NCBI RefSeq assembly: GCF_023101765.2
Contig: NC_064239.1
Location: 1,550,001-1,614,000 of the forward strand
Length of the DNA stretch: 64,000 bases
Reading direction: 5' to 3'
DNA from: Spodoptera frugiperda
Lineage: Eukaryota; Arthropoda; Insecta; Lepidoptera; Noctuidae
In this document: positions 47,121 through 57,783 of the stretch, one piece after another
Layout of the letters: every line of letters begins with the position of its first letter
How positions within the stretch are numbered: position 1 is the stretch's first letter
The notes under the pieces: model-generated
Told to the model about the DNA's origin: nothing
Databases searched by the model: none
Seen by the model: the letters and a program-made list of their open reading frames with translations, nothing else
Made by a program: the position numbers and the translations under genes

Positions 47121-50100
47121 TTACACATTGCTGTGAAACCTTTTGGCTAGGTTTCTACCGCCTATAGGATAGTATCGGTGGCGAATCGTGGCCAGTAGAA
47201 GTTGCGGTCCAGCATGCAAAAGGCGCAGGTGATACATGTTAAATATTAAAATGCAAATTATATGTGAACTTGATAAAAGAATTGGATGTTTTACGTTAAA
47301 ATCATAGAATGAATTAGCCAATCGCCCCCCTACTCGAATCAAACCATTTGATTTATCTAGGAATGGAGACAATGACAATAATTTATTTTTAGAAGGTAGT
47401 TGTTTATCGGAAATTAATAACTTGTATTCCTCAGGAAAGGAATCCTGTTGACTATGTCTAAGTAAGAAATGTAATGACATAGTCAACTCAGTGTTAGAAA
47501 GTGAGCCACACCTTGTAGAGTTTTTTCTACATTTATTTATGAAGCGCATGAGATATGCAATCACACGCTGTAGTTTAATAAAGCTAGAATACTGTTTACA
47601 TAGTAAAGTAAACCAGTTGTCAACAGTAACCGTAGTATCAACATGATGAGATAATACTGTCTCTACTAGGTACGACTTATCCCCTGAATTTGACTCAGGA
47701 AATGAAGGCCATGAAGAAGATTCTTTGTGTAGAAACTGAGGACCTGACCACCACAAAGAAGAAGACACCAATTTGTCAGCTCTAAGTCCGCGCGAAGCTA
47801 GGTCTGCGGGGTTTTCAAGTGAAGGTACATACCGCCAAGTACTACCACCAACATAATCTTGAATCTCGGAAACGCGATGACGAACAAAGGCTTTAAGTTG
47901 AATTGGTGATGTAGATAACCAACCCAGGACAATGGTTGAGTCACACCAAAATACTGCTTCATCAATATGCAAGGTCAGCGATTGACGAACCTTGAGATAC
48001 AGCCGTGTGCCAAGTAATGCAGCGCATAGTTCGAGCCTAGGTATAGTCGTCGGCTTAATAGGAGCAACTCTACTCTTTGCAGTGAGAAGATGCACGCTGA
48101 CCTCTCCATTCCTCGTTTGACTGCGCACATATACACAGGCACCATATGCCTTCTCAGATGCGTCAGTGAAAATATGAAGCTGAACAGAAGACGGTGACTC
48201 ACATGAAATCCATCGGGGTATGTCAATGTTATTGAGAAGAGGGAGAGTGGTTTGAAACGCACTCCAAATAGTATAAATATCTTTAGGTATAGGTTCATCC
48301 CAAGAGCATTTAGAAAGCCAAAGCTGTTGTATAATTATTTTGGCCTCTACAATGCAAGGAACCACTAAGCCAATTGGATCAAAGATTTGGGCAATGACCG
48401 ATAGGACTTGACGCTTTGTAGTTCTTTCAGTGGAAGACAAATTTATTGAAAAGGTGAATGTGTCAGTCGAACATCTCCAGTTAAGTCCCAACGTTTTGGA
48501 CATATGACTATCGTCACTGAGGTTAACTAAATCTGAGCCAGTGGGATCATTGCAAAGAGCCTGCAACACTTCTCTTGAGTTGGACTGCCACTTGCGAAGG
48601 TTGTATTTTGCAGATTGCAAAATGTCCACGACTTGACGACACTTCTCTATCGTTTCTGGAACAGAAGAACCACCTGACAAATAGTCATCCACATAAAAGT
48701 CATGCGCTATGGTATAAACTATTGCTGGGTCAGAGCTCTCCTTAGACAATTCAATTAAACATCTAGTTGCCAAGAATGGCGCCGATGCAGTACCATACGT
48801 GACTGTATTCAGAGTGTAAGCTGTCAATATATGATCTGGTTCCGCTCGCCACAAAATTTGTTGTAACGGTCTATGCACTTCACTAACCATAGTCTGTCGG
48901 TACATCTTTTCGATGTCTGCACTGACGACGACTTTATGCTGACGAAATCGAAGCAGGATCGACAGGAGATCATCTTGCAAAGTTGGACCGACCATTTGGA
49001 TAGCGTTGAGTGACTTGCCCGACGTGGTGACAGCCGAAGCATCAAATACTACTCGCAGTTTCGTAGTTGAGCTTGACTCTTTCAAAACGCCGTGATGAGG
49101 TAAAAAATGAGGCGGGCTACAGTTAGGTGTTTGATTATTGCTTACAGACATGTGACCCAATTGTATGTACTCATTCATAAAATCAACGTACAGTTTTTTG
49201 AAGTGAGGATCTCTGGCTAAACGTCTTTCAAGTGAAAGAAATCTACGCTTAGCCATTGCATATGAGTCACCTAAAACGTGAGGAGATTCTTTGAGAGGGA
49301 TGTTTACCACAAACCGACCATCAGGGTTGCGACCAGTGGTATCTACGAAAAGTTGCTCGCAAGCTCGTTCCTCTGAAGTAAACTTATGCTTTGTATCTAC
49401 CGAATCCAACTCCCAAAAGCGTGATAAGTCTGACTGAAGGTTGTCAATATGCATACACACCTGAGAAGTGGAATTCGATTGAATTAAAGCGCCAGAAATA
49501 AGCCAGCCTAACTTTGATTCGAACAAAGAAGGCTTATCTTTACCTAATGTGACCCGATTCGCGCCTATGATCTTCCAAAATACCTCCGCGCCGACTAAGA
49601 TGTCGATCGAAGACGGAATGTAGTATTGAGGGTCGGCAAGACGAATGGTAGAAGGTATGTGCATGTTGCTCGTATCAACAAATGTGTTCGGTATGTACGA
49701 TGATACTTTTGGCAAGACAAAACACTCGATATTGATTTTATAATCACTATTGAGTGACCTTAAAGCAATCGAACAACCTTGCGAGCAACTAGAAGATTGA
49801 TAATTTATACCTACCACCTTAGACTTGGCATTGTAGATAGAAATTTGAAGCTTACGGACTAAGTCGCTGGACACGAAGTTGGCCGTGCTCCCGTTGTCCA
49901 GCAAGACTCGAGCAGTGTGACAGTTGCCCTTTGTGTCCGTCACCTGCACGAGCGCTGTGGAAAGTAGAATTATGCGAGATGAAGCAGAATGATTAGCTGA
50001 CAAGACGACATTTTGAGTGTTTGAGAGTTCACTATCATTATGAACGTGCAGCAATGTATTGTGCTTTTTATTGCAATATTTGCAATGTCCTAACTTGCAC

Positions 50101-51248
50101 TTATTAGCATCATGGCCTGGTCGCAGACAGTTGAGACATACATTAAAACCATGAACCCTTTTGTTACGAACCTCCACTGGAAGTGATTTGAATGTCTCAC
50201 AAGTGAATACATGATGATCCTGTTTACACATTGGACACAATAAAGGCTTATATTTAGGTTTATCAGTAGTGGCCAGAAAACTTTTATTAGATTTATTGTT
50301 GTCGCTGTGACCCTCGCCTCTTGTTTTGATGGACTTCGACTCCTCAAGTGTTTCTAATAAATCTGATCTGTTGCTGAGGAAGTTAATAAAAATATTTAAT
50401 GTTGGAGGTTCAGTCAGAGAGTTTCTATGCTCCTCCCACTCACGATTTGTCACCTGATCTAATTTACTAGCCATAATATAAATTATAAGCGTATCCCAGT
50501 GTTGAACTGGTTGCCCAAGTGTAGATAAGGCTCTAAGATTTTTGTTCGTTGTATCAATAATAAGGCGTAACGACTTACTTGACTCTTTAGAGATAGGGTT
50601 TACATTAAAGAGAGCTTGCACGTGATTATTGACAAGTAATCTCTTATTGTCATACCTGTCACAAAGTAACCTCCAGGCAGCATCGTAGTTCTCCGCACTG
50701 AAATCTAAATTGTCTACGACAAGAGAAGCACTATCTTTTAAAGAAGCGCGAAGATAATGTAATTTATTGATTTTACTTATGTTATTATTGCTATGGATTA
50801 TTGAAGTGAATGTGTCCCTAAACTCTAGCCAATCATGATAGCTGCCCGAAAACTTAGGTAGATCAATTTTTGGTAGACGTATAGAGTTATGTGTATGTGT
50901 GTGACTAGCACAAGATCCCACCTCGGACGACGACTCTCCTGCCTGCTTACTGCGGGTGGCGCTGATCAGCTGCCGGGCGGTAGCCACCAAGCTGTAATAT
51001 TGCTTCTCAAACTCCTCCCGCTCCGCATATTGCTCGCTGGGATCGTCCGCGAGTGTCTCCAAGTCACACTGTAATGCATCGTATTTTTCGTATAAATTTT
51101 CAAATATGTTAAGACGGTATTCAACCTCAACTGTTTGCGTATCGCTAAGTTGCTTACAGGATTGAGATAGATTTAAAAAGGATGCAAATTGTGTAAGCTT
51201 AGCTTTAACTGAAGCTCGCTTCTTAATTAAGCTTTTAGCATCTGTCAT
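47121..51248 (-). CDS. BEL/Pao gag-pol polyprotein (gag, protease, RT, RNase H), truncated by a frame change
   Basis: This is a 1375-residue ORF. A coiled N-terminus (about 1-100) precedes a gag domain of the DUF1759 type (about 130-270, LPKFSG...W motif). A CCHC zinc knuckle, CX2CX4HX4C, lies at 371-384, followed by further Cys/His residues. The aspartic protease motif DNGS is at 451-454. Reverse transcriptase follows, with FDAS near 730-760 and catalytic YVDD at 852-855. The Pao-type RNase H region has FTDAS with Asp 1029, then PRLELCAA and FWCDST. The ORF ends TAA within the zinc-binding start of integrase (IGGRNLAKR region). The remainder of integrase is in another frame at 46117-47100. 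The two frames are related by a one-base shift and I see no canonical slippery heptamer there. A one-base loss or a sequencing error is therefore more likely than programmed shifting. Confidence 0.95.
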   Translation of the reverse strand: MTDAKSLIKKRASVKAKLTQFASFLNLSQSCKQLSDTQTVEVEYRLNIFENLYEKYDALQCDLETLADDPSEQYAEREEFEKQYYSLVATARQLISATRSKQAGESSSEVGSCASHTHTHNSIRLPKIDLPKFSGSYHDWLEFRDTFTSIIHSNNNISKINKLHYLRASLKDSASLVVDNLDFSAENYDAAWRLLCDRYDNKRLLVNNHVQALFNVNPISKESSKSLRLIIDTTNKNLRALSTLGQPVQHWDTLIIYIMASKLDQVTNREWEEHRNSLTEPPTLNIFINFLSNRSDLLETLEESKSIKTRGEGHSDNNKSNKSFLATTDKPKYKPLLCPMCKQDHHVFTCETFKSLPVEVRNKRVHGFNVCLNCLRPGHDANKCKLGHCKYCNKKHNTLLHVHNDSELSNTQNVVLSANHSASSRIILLSTALVQVTDTKGNCHTARVLLDNGSTANFVSSDLVRKLQISIYNAKSKVVGINYQSSSCSQGCSIALRSLNSDYKINIECFVLPKVSSYIPNTFVDTSNMHIPSTIRLADPQYYIPSSIDILVGAEVFWKIIGANRVTLGKDKPSLFESKLGWLISGALIQSNSTSQVCMHIDNLQSDLSRFWELDSVDTKHKFTSEERACEQLFVDTTGRNPDGRFVVNIPLKESPHVLGDSYAMAKRRFLSLERRLARDPHFKKLYVDFMNEYIQLGHMSVSNNQTPNCSPPHFLPHHGVLKESSSTTKLRVVFDASAVTTSGKSLNAIQMVGPTLQDDLLSILLRFRQHKVVVSADIEKMYRQTMVSEVHRPLQQILWRAEPDHILTAYTLNTVTYGTASAPFLATRCLIELSKESSDPAIVYTIAHDFYVDDYLSGGSSVPETIEKCRQVVDILQSAKYNLRKWQSNSREVLQALCNDPTGSDLVNLSDDSHMSKTLGLNWRCSTDTFTFSINLSSTERTTKRQVLSVIAQIFDPIGLVVPCIVEAKIIIQQLWLSKCSWDEPIPKDIYTIWSAFQTTLPLLNNIDIPRWISCESPSSVQLHIFTDASEKAYGACVYVRSQTRNGEVSVHLLTAKSRVAPIKPTTIPRLELCAALLGTRLYLKVRQSLTLHIDEAVFWCDSTIVLGWLSTSPIQLKAFVRHRVSEIQDYVGGSTWRYVPSLENPADLASRGLRADKLVSSSLWWSGPQFLHKESSSWPSFPESNSGDKSYLVETVLSHHVDTTVTVDNWFTLLCKQYSSFIKLQRVIAYLMRFINKCRKNSTRCGSLSNTELTMSLHFLLRHSQQDSFPEEYKLLISDKQLPSKNKLLSLSPFLDKSNGLIRVGGRLANSFYDFNVKHPILLSSSHIICILIFNMYHLRLLHAGPQLLLATIRHRYYPIGGRNLAKRFHSNV

Positions 51249-52091
51249 TATGCAAAGATAATAAAATTATAAGAAAAGCAAAAGAAAAATACAAAAATAT
51301 TTTTTACAAAAATATGTAGGGTAAGATAAAAAGTTATAAGCAAGTTTATTAAGCTGCAGTTCGCCTAAAATCAATTTAGAAGCAATTTCTATTTATGTGA
51401 TAGGTTGCTAGGAATATCTCAGCAGGCGTTTAGCTGTGTGAAGTTTGCAAAAATATGCTTATAATTTAAGTTGCTGGAAAAAAAAAACAATTAAATGAAA
51501 TGAAATATGATAATGGAAATGACTGCCTAAGCTACTTATGAATGTATGAAGAGATGAACAGCACTAAATACAAGATGAATGACTAATCTATTGAGAATGA
51601 CTTGCAGTTTTCGAATGACTTGCAATATTATAGAAATGAATAAATTTAAAATGAAGTTAATGAAATGATGGTTAGACAAGGTGATGAAGCGTATGGGATG
51701 ATTATGGTGTTGAATGGATATGCAATGATAAATGAAGGAATAATTTGGAACGATCTCACGATTTTTGTTGCAAACCACTGATGATGATTGTGACGTGGAG
51801 TTTTTCAAGTATCCTCAAGACACGACGACAATTTATAGTTGTATGCTTGATATCGATGAAGATCTTCCTGTCCCGCAGTCCTGAGAGTTCTTCTCCTGGA
51901 TCAGTCTTCGAATCTGGGCACCAATCAACAAGGACGGTACTTTGTTCCCGTGTGATTGGAGACGTCCCTAACGACGAAAGCTTCAAGAAATCCAAGCAAG
52001 CAGATAATCTCAGGTGAAGACGACTTGAACCCACTGTACAGCTCCTTTGTTCTTCGATCTTGTTTCTTCGTAAGACGGTAGAAGGACCATA
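51249..52091 (-). other. 5' leader of the BEL/Pao element
   Basis: This is 843 bp between the 5' LTR and the gag ATG. It has no long ORF. It holds the primer-binding site and presumably packaging signals. Several short minus-strand ORFs here look incidental. Confidence 0.8.
52072..52089 (-). other. Primer-binding site of the BEL/Pao element
   Basis: Two bases inside the 5' LTR the minus strand reads TGGTCCTTCTACCG. The leading TGG complements a tRNA 3' CCA end. A tRNA with 3' end GAAGGACCA would fit, which resembles insect tRNA-Tyr, but the rest of the match is imperfect from memory. Confidence 0.65.
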
Positions 52092-52400
52092 TGTTGGGGT
52101 GCCGTGGCTGGTTCAACGAAGAAGGCAGTAAAACTCGAGTGGACTGTATTTATAACTGTATTACGAATAAAAAGGGCTGTAGCAAAGGTATTACTGGTAC
52201 AAAGGTGTCGCATCTACGGAACGAAATAATAAGAAAAGGGGTTTAGGATGCGCGAGCGCGGATGATCGTCTGGTGAGTTAACAGCTGACTGGCGGGTGGC
52301 GGGCGCGCGGTGAGCCGGGCGGGCGGCCGTCGCCCCTTTCCCCGCTCCTCTCGTTCACTCCCGCCAGCGCGCGGCGATGTTGAAGACGGTGGTCTCAACA
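52092..52400 (-). repeat. 5' LTR of the BEL/Pao element (309 bp)
   Basis: On the minus strand it begins TGTTGAGACCACCG and ends CCCAACA. Compared with the other LTR it shows a 1-bp indel plus one substitution near its inner end. It also has two transitions at CpG sites (TG for CG at 52195; CA for CG at 52212). The outer half is very CpG-rich, so it is a potential promoter reading leftward. Confidence 0.96.
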
Positions 52401-52405
52401 ATACC
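52401..52405. repeat. Target-site duplication, right copy (ATACC)
   Basis: Exact repeat of 45808-45812, directly after the right LTR. Confidence 0.93.
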
Positions 52406-52485
52406 CTAAGCGTGGAACTTATGCAGCAATTCTTATTCTATAATTTTATTTTAACTTTTAACTTTAATGAGACATGCAAAATTAA

Positions 52486-52660
52486 TTATTATGCTATCGG
52501 CTTACCCACGTAACTGTTTGACGAGAATCTCGACGACTGGTACCAGTATCAGTGCGTCGTGTGGCATGACGGAATACTCATGAATATGAGCCTCTAGCAT
52601 GGCTTGAAACTAGTCGAGTTCCTCGTCAAACAGTTTGAGTAATCCGATAACATAAAAATA
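52486..52660. mobile_element. Fold-back MITE family C, copy 1 (complete)
   Basis: Left arm TTATTATGCTATCGGCTTAC.CACGTAACTGTTTGACGAG and right arm CTCGTCAAACAGTTTGAGTAATCCGATAACATAA are inverted repeats. It lies 81 bp after the BEL/Pao target duplication. Its right arm complements the left arm of the copy at 53698 almost perfectly. Confidence 0.85.
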
Positions 52661-53697
52661 AATTCTTATTTTACACAAAATGTCAACTTAACTATTGTAA
52701 GAAATACGGAACCAATTATTCAAGTCCTGTCATTCTATTATCTTTTCATTCTTTCCAAAATACCCTTATTATGATATTCGTGATGTGACCACATAAAGGC
52801 CCCGCGCACATTCGCGCAGCTCTAATGCTATTCTCTTAATGAATCAAGATACCATTACGTGGCGTTAGGTGATAAAAGTATTATTTATTACACCTCTCTA
52901 TCTTCCTTTTTTCCTGTCTCTTTCTCTCTTAATTTAATGTTAGTCGTGTATTTTAATGCCGGTTTATCATTGCAAGGATAATGATAATTAAACTTTACCT
53001 ATTTATTGTTTTATAGGAGTTTCGAATCTGTTTTAAAATACAGCAGTAATTAATAGTGACACATTTCTTGTAAGAATAACTATTCATAGCTTGTCGCAAA
53101 TTTGTTCAAACCATGTTATATAATATAAATACATATTATATTTATTGTTCCTCAACTTCACAACTAACAAAACAGTAGAAAAATCATTAAACAACTTCAT
53201 TTAGAGACTCATCCAATTGTAGGCTTTACACACACGGATACTAAACCCTCGACAAATCCCTTCAAGCGAATTGAATCCTTACACACATATATACAAGTAC
53301 CTATTTGCTATCACTAGGCGCGAGACATCTTTTGACCTCGTATTTTGAGAGTCAAACCTAATTAACACGAAATATCAACAACAAAGCGAAAATGTTTTCT
53401 AACATTACAAACAAGTACCTATATAAATGTATTTTGAATTTATTCTATGTATTTTGTTTTTTGCTAATTATGTAACGGTAGGTAACTTTTTATACAAACT
53501 GTTTGTGTTGTGTAGTATAACCGTTTTGTGTTATTTTATTTTATTTATATGAAAAGTAGTCTAACACTGACTTTTGTTGGTGATAATGTTTATACTAAAT
53601 TATATTCCCATTTACATTTTAGTTTGGTTTATATACATATATTGTCTACAGATTTGTCGAATGCTAAGTATATTGCATGTAACAAACCTTCAGTTAA

Positions 53698-53834
53698 TTA
53701 TTATGTCATCGGCTTACTCACTTAACTGTTTGACGAGGAACTCGACTAGTTTCAAGCCATGCTAGAGACTCATATTCATGAGCAGCATACCGCGACAATC
53801 ACTGATGTCAGCTGAATAAGCCGATAGCATAATA
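53698..53834. mobile_element. Fold-back MITE family C, copy 2
   Basis: It begins TTATTATGTCATCGGCTTAC, contains CTGTTTGACGAGGAACTCGAC, and ends AATAAGCCGATAGCATAATA. It is shorter internally than copy 1. Confidence 0.85.
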
Positions 53835-54428
53835 TTTAATTTAGTATGTCTTACGAAAATTATAATCAAATTATAGCATATCTTCAGTAGTGAACCTTTT
53901 ATATCTATCAAACATAAAAGTGAATATGACATAGGCCATCAATAGACGATACGTATTAAATACATTAACGAAAAAAAAACTATTAAAATCATATACACCT
54001 ATTGTAAGTCACATAACATACAACACACAACGTCAACAACCTACTTGATCTCAAGACAACACTAATAATTATGTCGCTTTACAAATCCCCCTATATATAA
54101 GTATGTATAAATAGATACACAATTATATACACAAGTTGTCTGCAAAGACTAAGGGTCCACATCCTCAGCTAATTATCAGACTTAATTACTTTCCTTCGTT
54201 TTTGTATACAGTAATTAAGAGCCAGTCTCGCTCATGTACCCACGAAGTTACACGACATTACGCTGAAAAAAATTTGGAAATAAAGTGTCTTTCTTAACAA
54301 GGGCTGTTTAAAAATGGGTCTACGTATATGTACTGTTTTGTTGGTCATTAATATTTAGTATAGAGAATAAATTAGGCATGTAGATATCTTGAATAACTGT
54401 AGTAAGTTTTAACTACCTACATCAACAA

Positions 54429-54490
54429 CGTCACACCTTTTATTCCTGAAGGGGTAGGCAGAGATGCACATTACGCCACATAATGCCGCT
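54429..54490 (-). repeat. SINE type 1, 3'-end fragment
   Basis: CGTCACACCTTTTATTCC.GAAGGGGTAGGCAGAG is the reverse complement of the SINE 3' end. It lies 430 bp left of the near full-length copy. Confidence 0.7.
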
Positions 54491-54916
54491 AAAAAATGTC
54501 CATCACCGACATCAGTTTTGGAAAAACTGAATTTTGATTTCGGAGTAGAGAATCTCGGATTTTTTCTTATAGTTCTCAAATCGTCCCTATTTAACTTTAA
54601 AACAATTCAATGACCTCAATAAAAATAATGTCAAACAAATTAAAGATTCAGCGGAAAGCAACAAAATTTCAAATTAAGGCCACTCTAAGTACGAAACAGG
54701 CTCATCCGTATCAAAGAAAACAAAAACTTAATATTAACTGCGGCAACTTTTTAACTCTCATTCCTCATTCAACACACCAAAGAAACAATCTGTGCCTAAT
54801 AACGGCGCCGCTCTCTGTACCTCGTTTATGAAATTTCCCCTCCCTTAAGTGACATAAAGCGTTTGCGCAACAAGAACTAAAAAATATATATATTTTGCAT
54901 ACAAAAACACAATTTG

Positions 54917-55203
54917 ACTGCCTCGTTGGTCGAGTGATTGCAAGTGCAACTGCCCAACAAGGGGTCTCGGGTTTTATTCCCGGGTCGGGCAAAAGTATTA
55001 CTGGGGTGTTTTCAGTTTTTCGAAAATTTCTCAGTAGTAGCACGGAGTCTGGAATTGTGTATAGTATATGGCAATAGGCTCACCCCTATTACATGGGACT
55101 TATAACACTAATGGTGAAAAGTGGGTGTACATTGTATAGCGGCATTACGTGTCGTAATGAGCACCTCTGCCTACCCCTTCGGGGATAAAAGGCGTGACAT
55201 TGC
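54917..55203 (+). repeat. tRNA-derived SINE type 1, near full length
   Basis: The 5' end is tRNA-like: CTCGTTGGTCGAGTG suits an A box, and GGGTTTTATTCCCGGG is a mutated B box (GGTTCGATTCC). The body has CACGGAGTCTGGAATTGT and CAATAGGCTCACCCCTATTACATGGGACTT. The 3' end is CCCCTTCGGGGATAAAAGGCGTGAC, an inverted CCCC-TTCG-GGGG loop. It resembles SINEs reported from noctuid moths. The B-box change suggests it is no longer transcribed. Confidence 0.85.
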
Positions 55204-56209
55204 TTTTTTAAAAACACAATTTTCGCGTTCGTTTTCTAAATGTATAGAGTTTAGGTGTAGCTACAAAATCTACAAACGGTCAATAAATGTCGTTTTAATT
55301 TGCAATTGGTGGCGTTATCTCCTCCGCTCACGTGAGTGCTGTGTCGAGGGCCATATTACGTATCCTATCATCGATAGCCGATGTCGAATAACGTTAGCGA
55401 CCGCTTACGATCCCGTATTGGGACGCCAGAGAATTTTTAGTGGCCAATTTTATGGAAGTTTTCAAGATCGCTGTGTTAAATTTTTGTTGCGGTAAGCGGT
55501 TTTCGTGTGCTATAATCCTTTAAGAGTTCTTATTGATTAAATTTTCGAAGCTAGTGTTTTGTTGAAGGTTGGTGATAAACATAACCATTTTCGGTATTAT
55601 GTTGCATCGTTATCATTTTCTGTTTAAGTAAATACCCTTAATAGAACCACTTTTTAAAAACCAAAGTATATGTTGCAACCAAAATTATCGATAACTTAGA
55701 AATTGTTCGAAAAGCGACAAACTACTGACAATAATGCCATCGGAATAACATCCGAAATCATTCACAATTTCCCACTTTATTCCAATAGTCACCGCAGACT
55801 AGAATCGGATATTCGTCATAAGTTGCGACGATCTCGTTACTCTCCAGTTTAGCGTTGTACGTAATAAGGTCGTGGGGTCACGGGAAGACCCGTCGTAAAC
55901 CGACGAACCGAGGTTTTACTGTCCCGGTAATGACATAGCCGTAAAATATCACCAATTTACTCTACACTTAGATACACCGGAGGTACAGCGGGATTTTTAT
56001 TTTCAACGTTAAAGTGAGCATAAATGTGTTGTGTGAAAGTGCTCGGATTTATTTGGCAGTTTTGTTACAATTTTTTTTTTCTTTTGAGATTTTGTTGTGG
56101 TACATTCGGTCAAGTCCTTTGGAGGTATGAATACTACAACCAAGAAATAAATTTCGTACCGTTGCTGAAATTAGATACATTATAATTGGCTTTTGATTAT
56201 GATGGATTC

Positions 56210-56396
56210 ATCATCATCGTCATCATCATATCAGCCAAAGGACGCAAATCCAATGCAGAACTACTGTTCACAGTAGAATGTGAGTACACAGGCTTCATCC
56301 AGGGACGTCTACTGCTGAACATAGGCCTCCCCCAATGACTTCCAGATAGGCTGGTTAGAAGCGACCTGCATCCAGCGGCTCCCTGCGACCTTGTGA
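56210..56396 (-). repeat. RTE-like LINE 3' end
   Basis: CATCATCGTCATCATCATAT is followed by CAGCC...TCTACTGCTGAACATAGGCCTCCCCCAATGACTTCC and GCATCCAGCGGCTCCCTGCGACCTTG. This is the reverse of the RTE 3' tail ending in (ATG)n repeats. It appears composite, with an extra ~70 bp between the CAGCC and the TCTACTGCTG words. Confidence 0.75.
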
Positions 56397-57663
56397 TGAA
56401 TTCGAAACATATAAAATAATAAAAGCAAAAATAAATATTTTTTATTATAGTTACTACATAGTTTGAAAACTGTCATCAGTCAAACAACGTCAGCACTAAA
56501 CTTCTAAAGTAAAAATATTTAGTTTTACATATTGTAAAATTCGCAGCATAAAGGGTCTATTACATTTCATTTCAGTAAGAATATACTATGAACAACATAT
56601 GAGCTGTCCGAGCGAAGAATATGAAATGAGAAATAGCGAGCAGTCACTAGTTATTTTTAACATCATTCTCTAAACTGCGCTTATGAATAACTTGCATGTT
56701 TTCATGTAACATTGTGTAATATTGTAACTTGTATAGAACGTACATAAAATGCTTAAATAATAGTTTACTAGATGGGTACTACAATGTTTATATAGGGATG
56801 GAGTTTCAAATGCACTGCATCACATAGATGCTAATCAGCTTATGTAATCATTGTAACGGAGTGATAACATTATCACCATTAATAATATCAGCATTAACAG
56901 ACGCATTATTATAATTTGCGTTTTAAGTCAAATTCAAATCATTTATTCCAATTAAACCATAAATAGGTACTTTGAAATGTCAACAAATAAAGAAATAAAT
57001 AATGGTCTGGTCAGTCTGTATATCTATAGTGAAGCTAGGCGCCTAGAAAAACCACAAGGTTATAGTAACTATATGTAACACCACGACCAGACCACCAACA
57101 AATAAAAAATAACAACAACTACATCGCAAACAAGAAAGCACCAAAAACATTACAAAATCAGATTCGATTTTATCACCAGACGAATATCGAAACAAAATGC
57201 CACTATTCAAATGTAGAACAGTCGAACTCGCTTCTTAATATTGCCAGGCTTATAGAGGTCGGTGGAACATTATAGGAATTTGCGCCTGTACTGTAAAAAC
57301 ATAATAAAAGGACTCTAGGAAAAAGCAGGACTATTCTCGTCATTGCAAACGACCACATTACGATGTTATTTGAGTCAGAATAACCCTGCGACTACCAAGT
57401 ACTGCCCTGAGATCAATACGCATGTATTAGGAGAACATTCTCGAAGGTAGTGAGCATATTTTTCTATGTTCTTTTCGAGGGAATTGCTAGTATATCTTTA
57501 TACGTTGTCTGGTGTATGTAAATAGATGGTATTTGTATTGTGAATTTACGTGATAATGACATAATAAGCTATTATAATTTGGTCAATTTACTCTTCTTTT
57601 TTCTCTTCTTTCCTAATGTGGGGACATTAGGAATTTCTCCTGTGTCGTGAGTGCACATGTACA

Positions 57664-57783
57664 TAACACCCAGACACGAAACAACAATTTGTAGATCACA
57701 CAAAGAGTTGCTCCGTGCGAGAATCGAACCCGCTACACGTTGCACGGCAGCCGGTTGCCCAGTCACCGCGGGAACCGTGCAGT
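57664..57783 (-). repeat. tRNA-derived SINE type 2, reverse copy
   Basis: Read on the minus strand it has CGGTTCCCGCGGTGACTGGG, then GCGGGTTCGATTCTCGCACG with an exact B box GGTTCGATTC, then GAGCAACTCTTTGTGTGATC. Repeat sequence may run left to about 57611. Confidence 0.8.

Larger units (their letters stand above)
45813..52400 (-). mobile_element. BEL/Pao LTR retrotransposon, nearly intact, recent insertion
   Basis: This 6588-bp element lies antisense to the host CELF gene, 1.3 kb downstream of the RRM2 exon. It has two LTRs bounded by TG...CA, a 5-bp target duplication ATACC on both sides, and a primer-binding site. It also has a G-rich polypurine tract and gag-protease-reverse transcriptase-RNase H-integrase in BEL/Pao order. 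There is no envelope-like ORF. The LTRs differ at about four positions in 310, so insertion is recent. One frame change at the start of integrase is the only clear coding lesion. Confidence 0.96.
52661..57610. other. CELF intron right of the retrotransposon
   Basis: Includes MITE copy 2, SINE copies and an RTE tail. The stretch 55260-56000 is unique and GC-balanced, with frames that do not resemble known proteins. The RNP1-encoding CELF exon was not found. Confidence 0.5.

Noticed and set aside
47975..50347. Minus-strand ORFs of 73-107 codons inside gag-pol
   Set aside because: Out-of-frame shadows of the 1375-residue polyprotein.
54917..54990. tRNA gene
   Set aside because: tRNA-like boxes belong to a SINE with the usual SINE body; no cloverleaf or CCA-adjacent stem closes.
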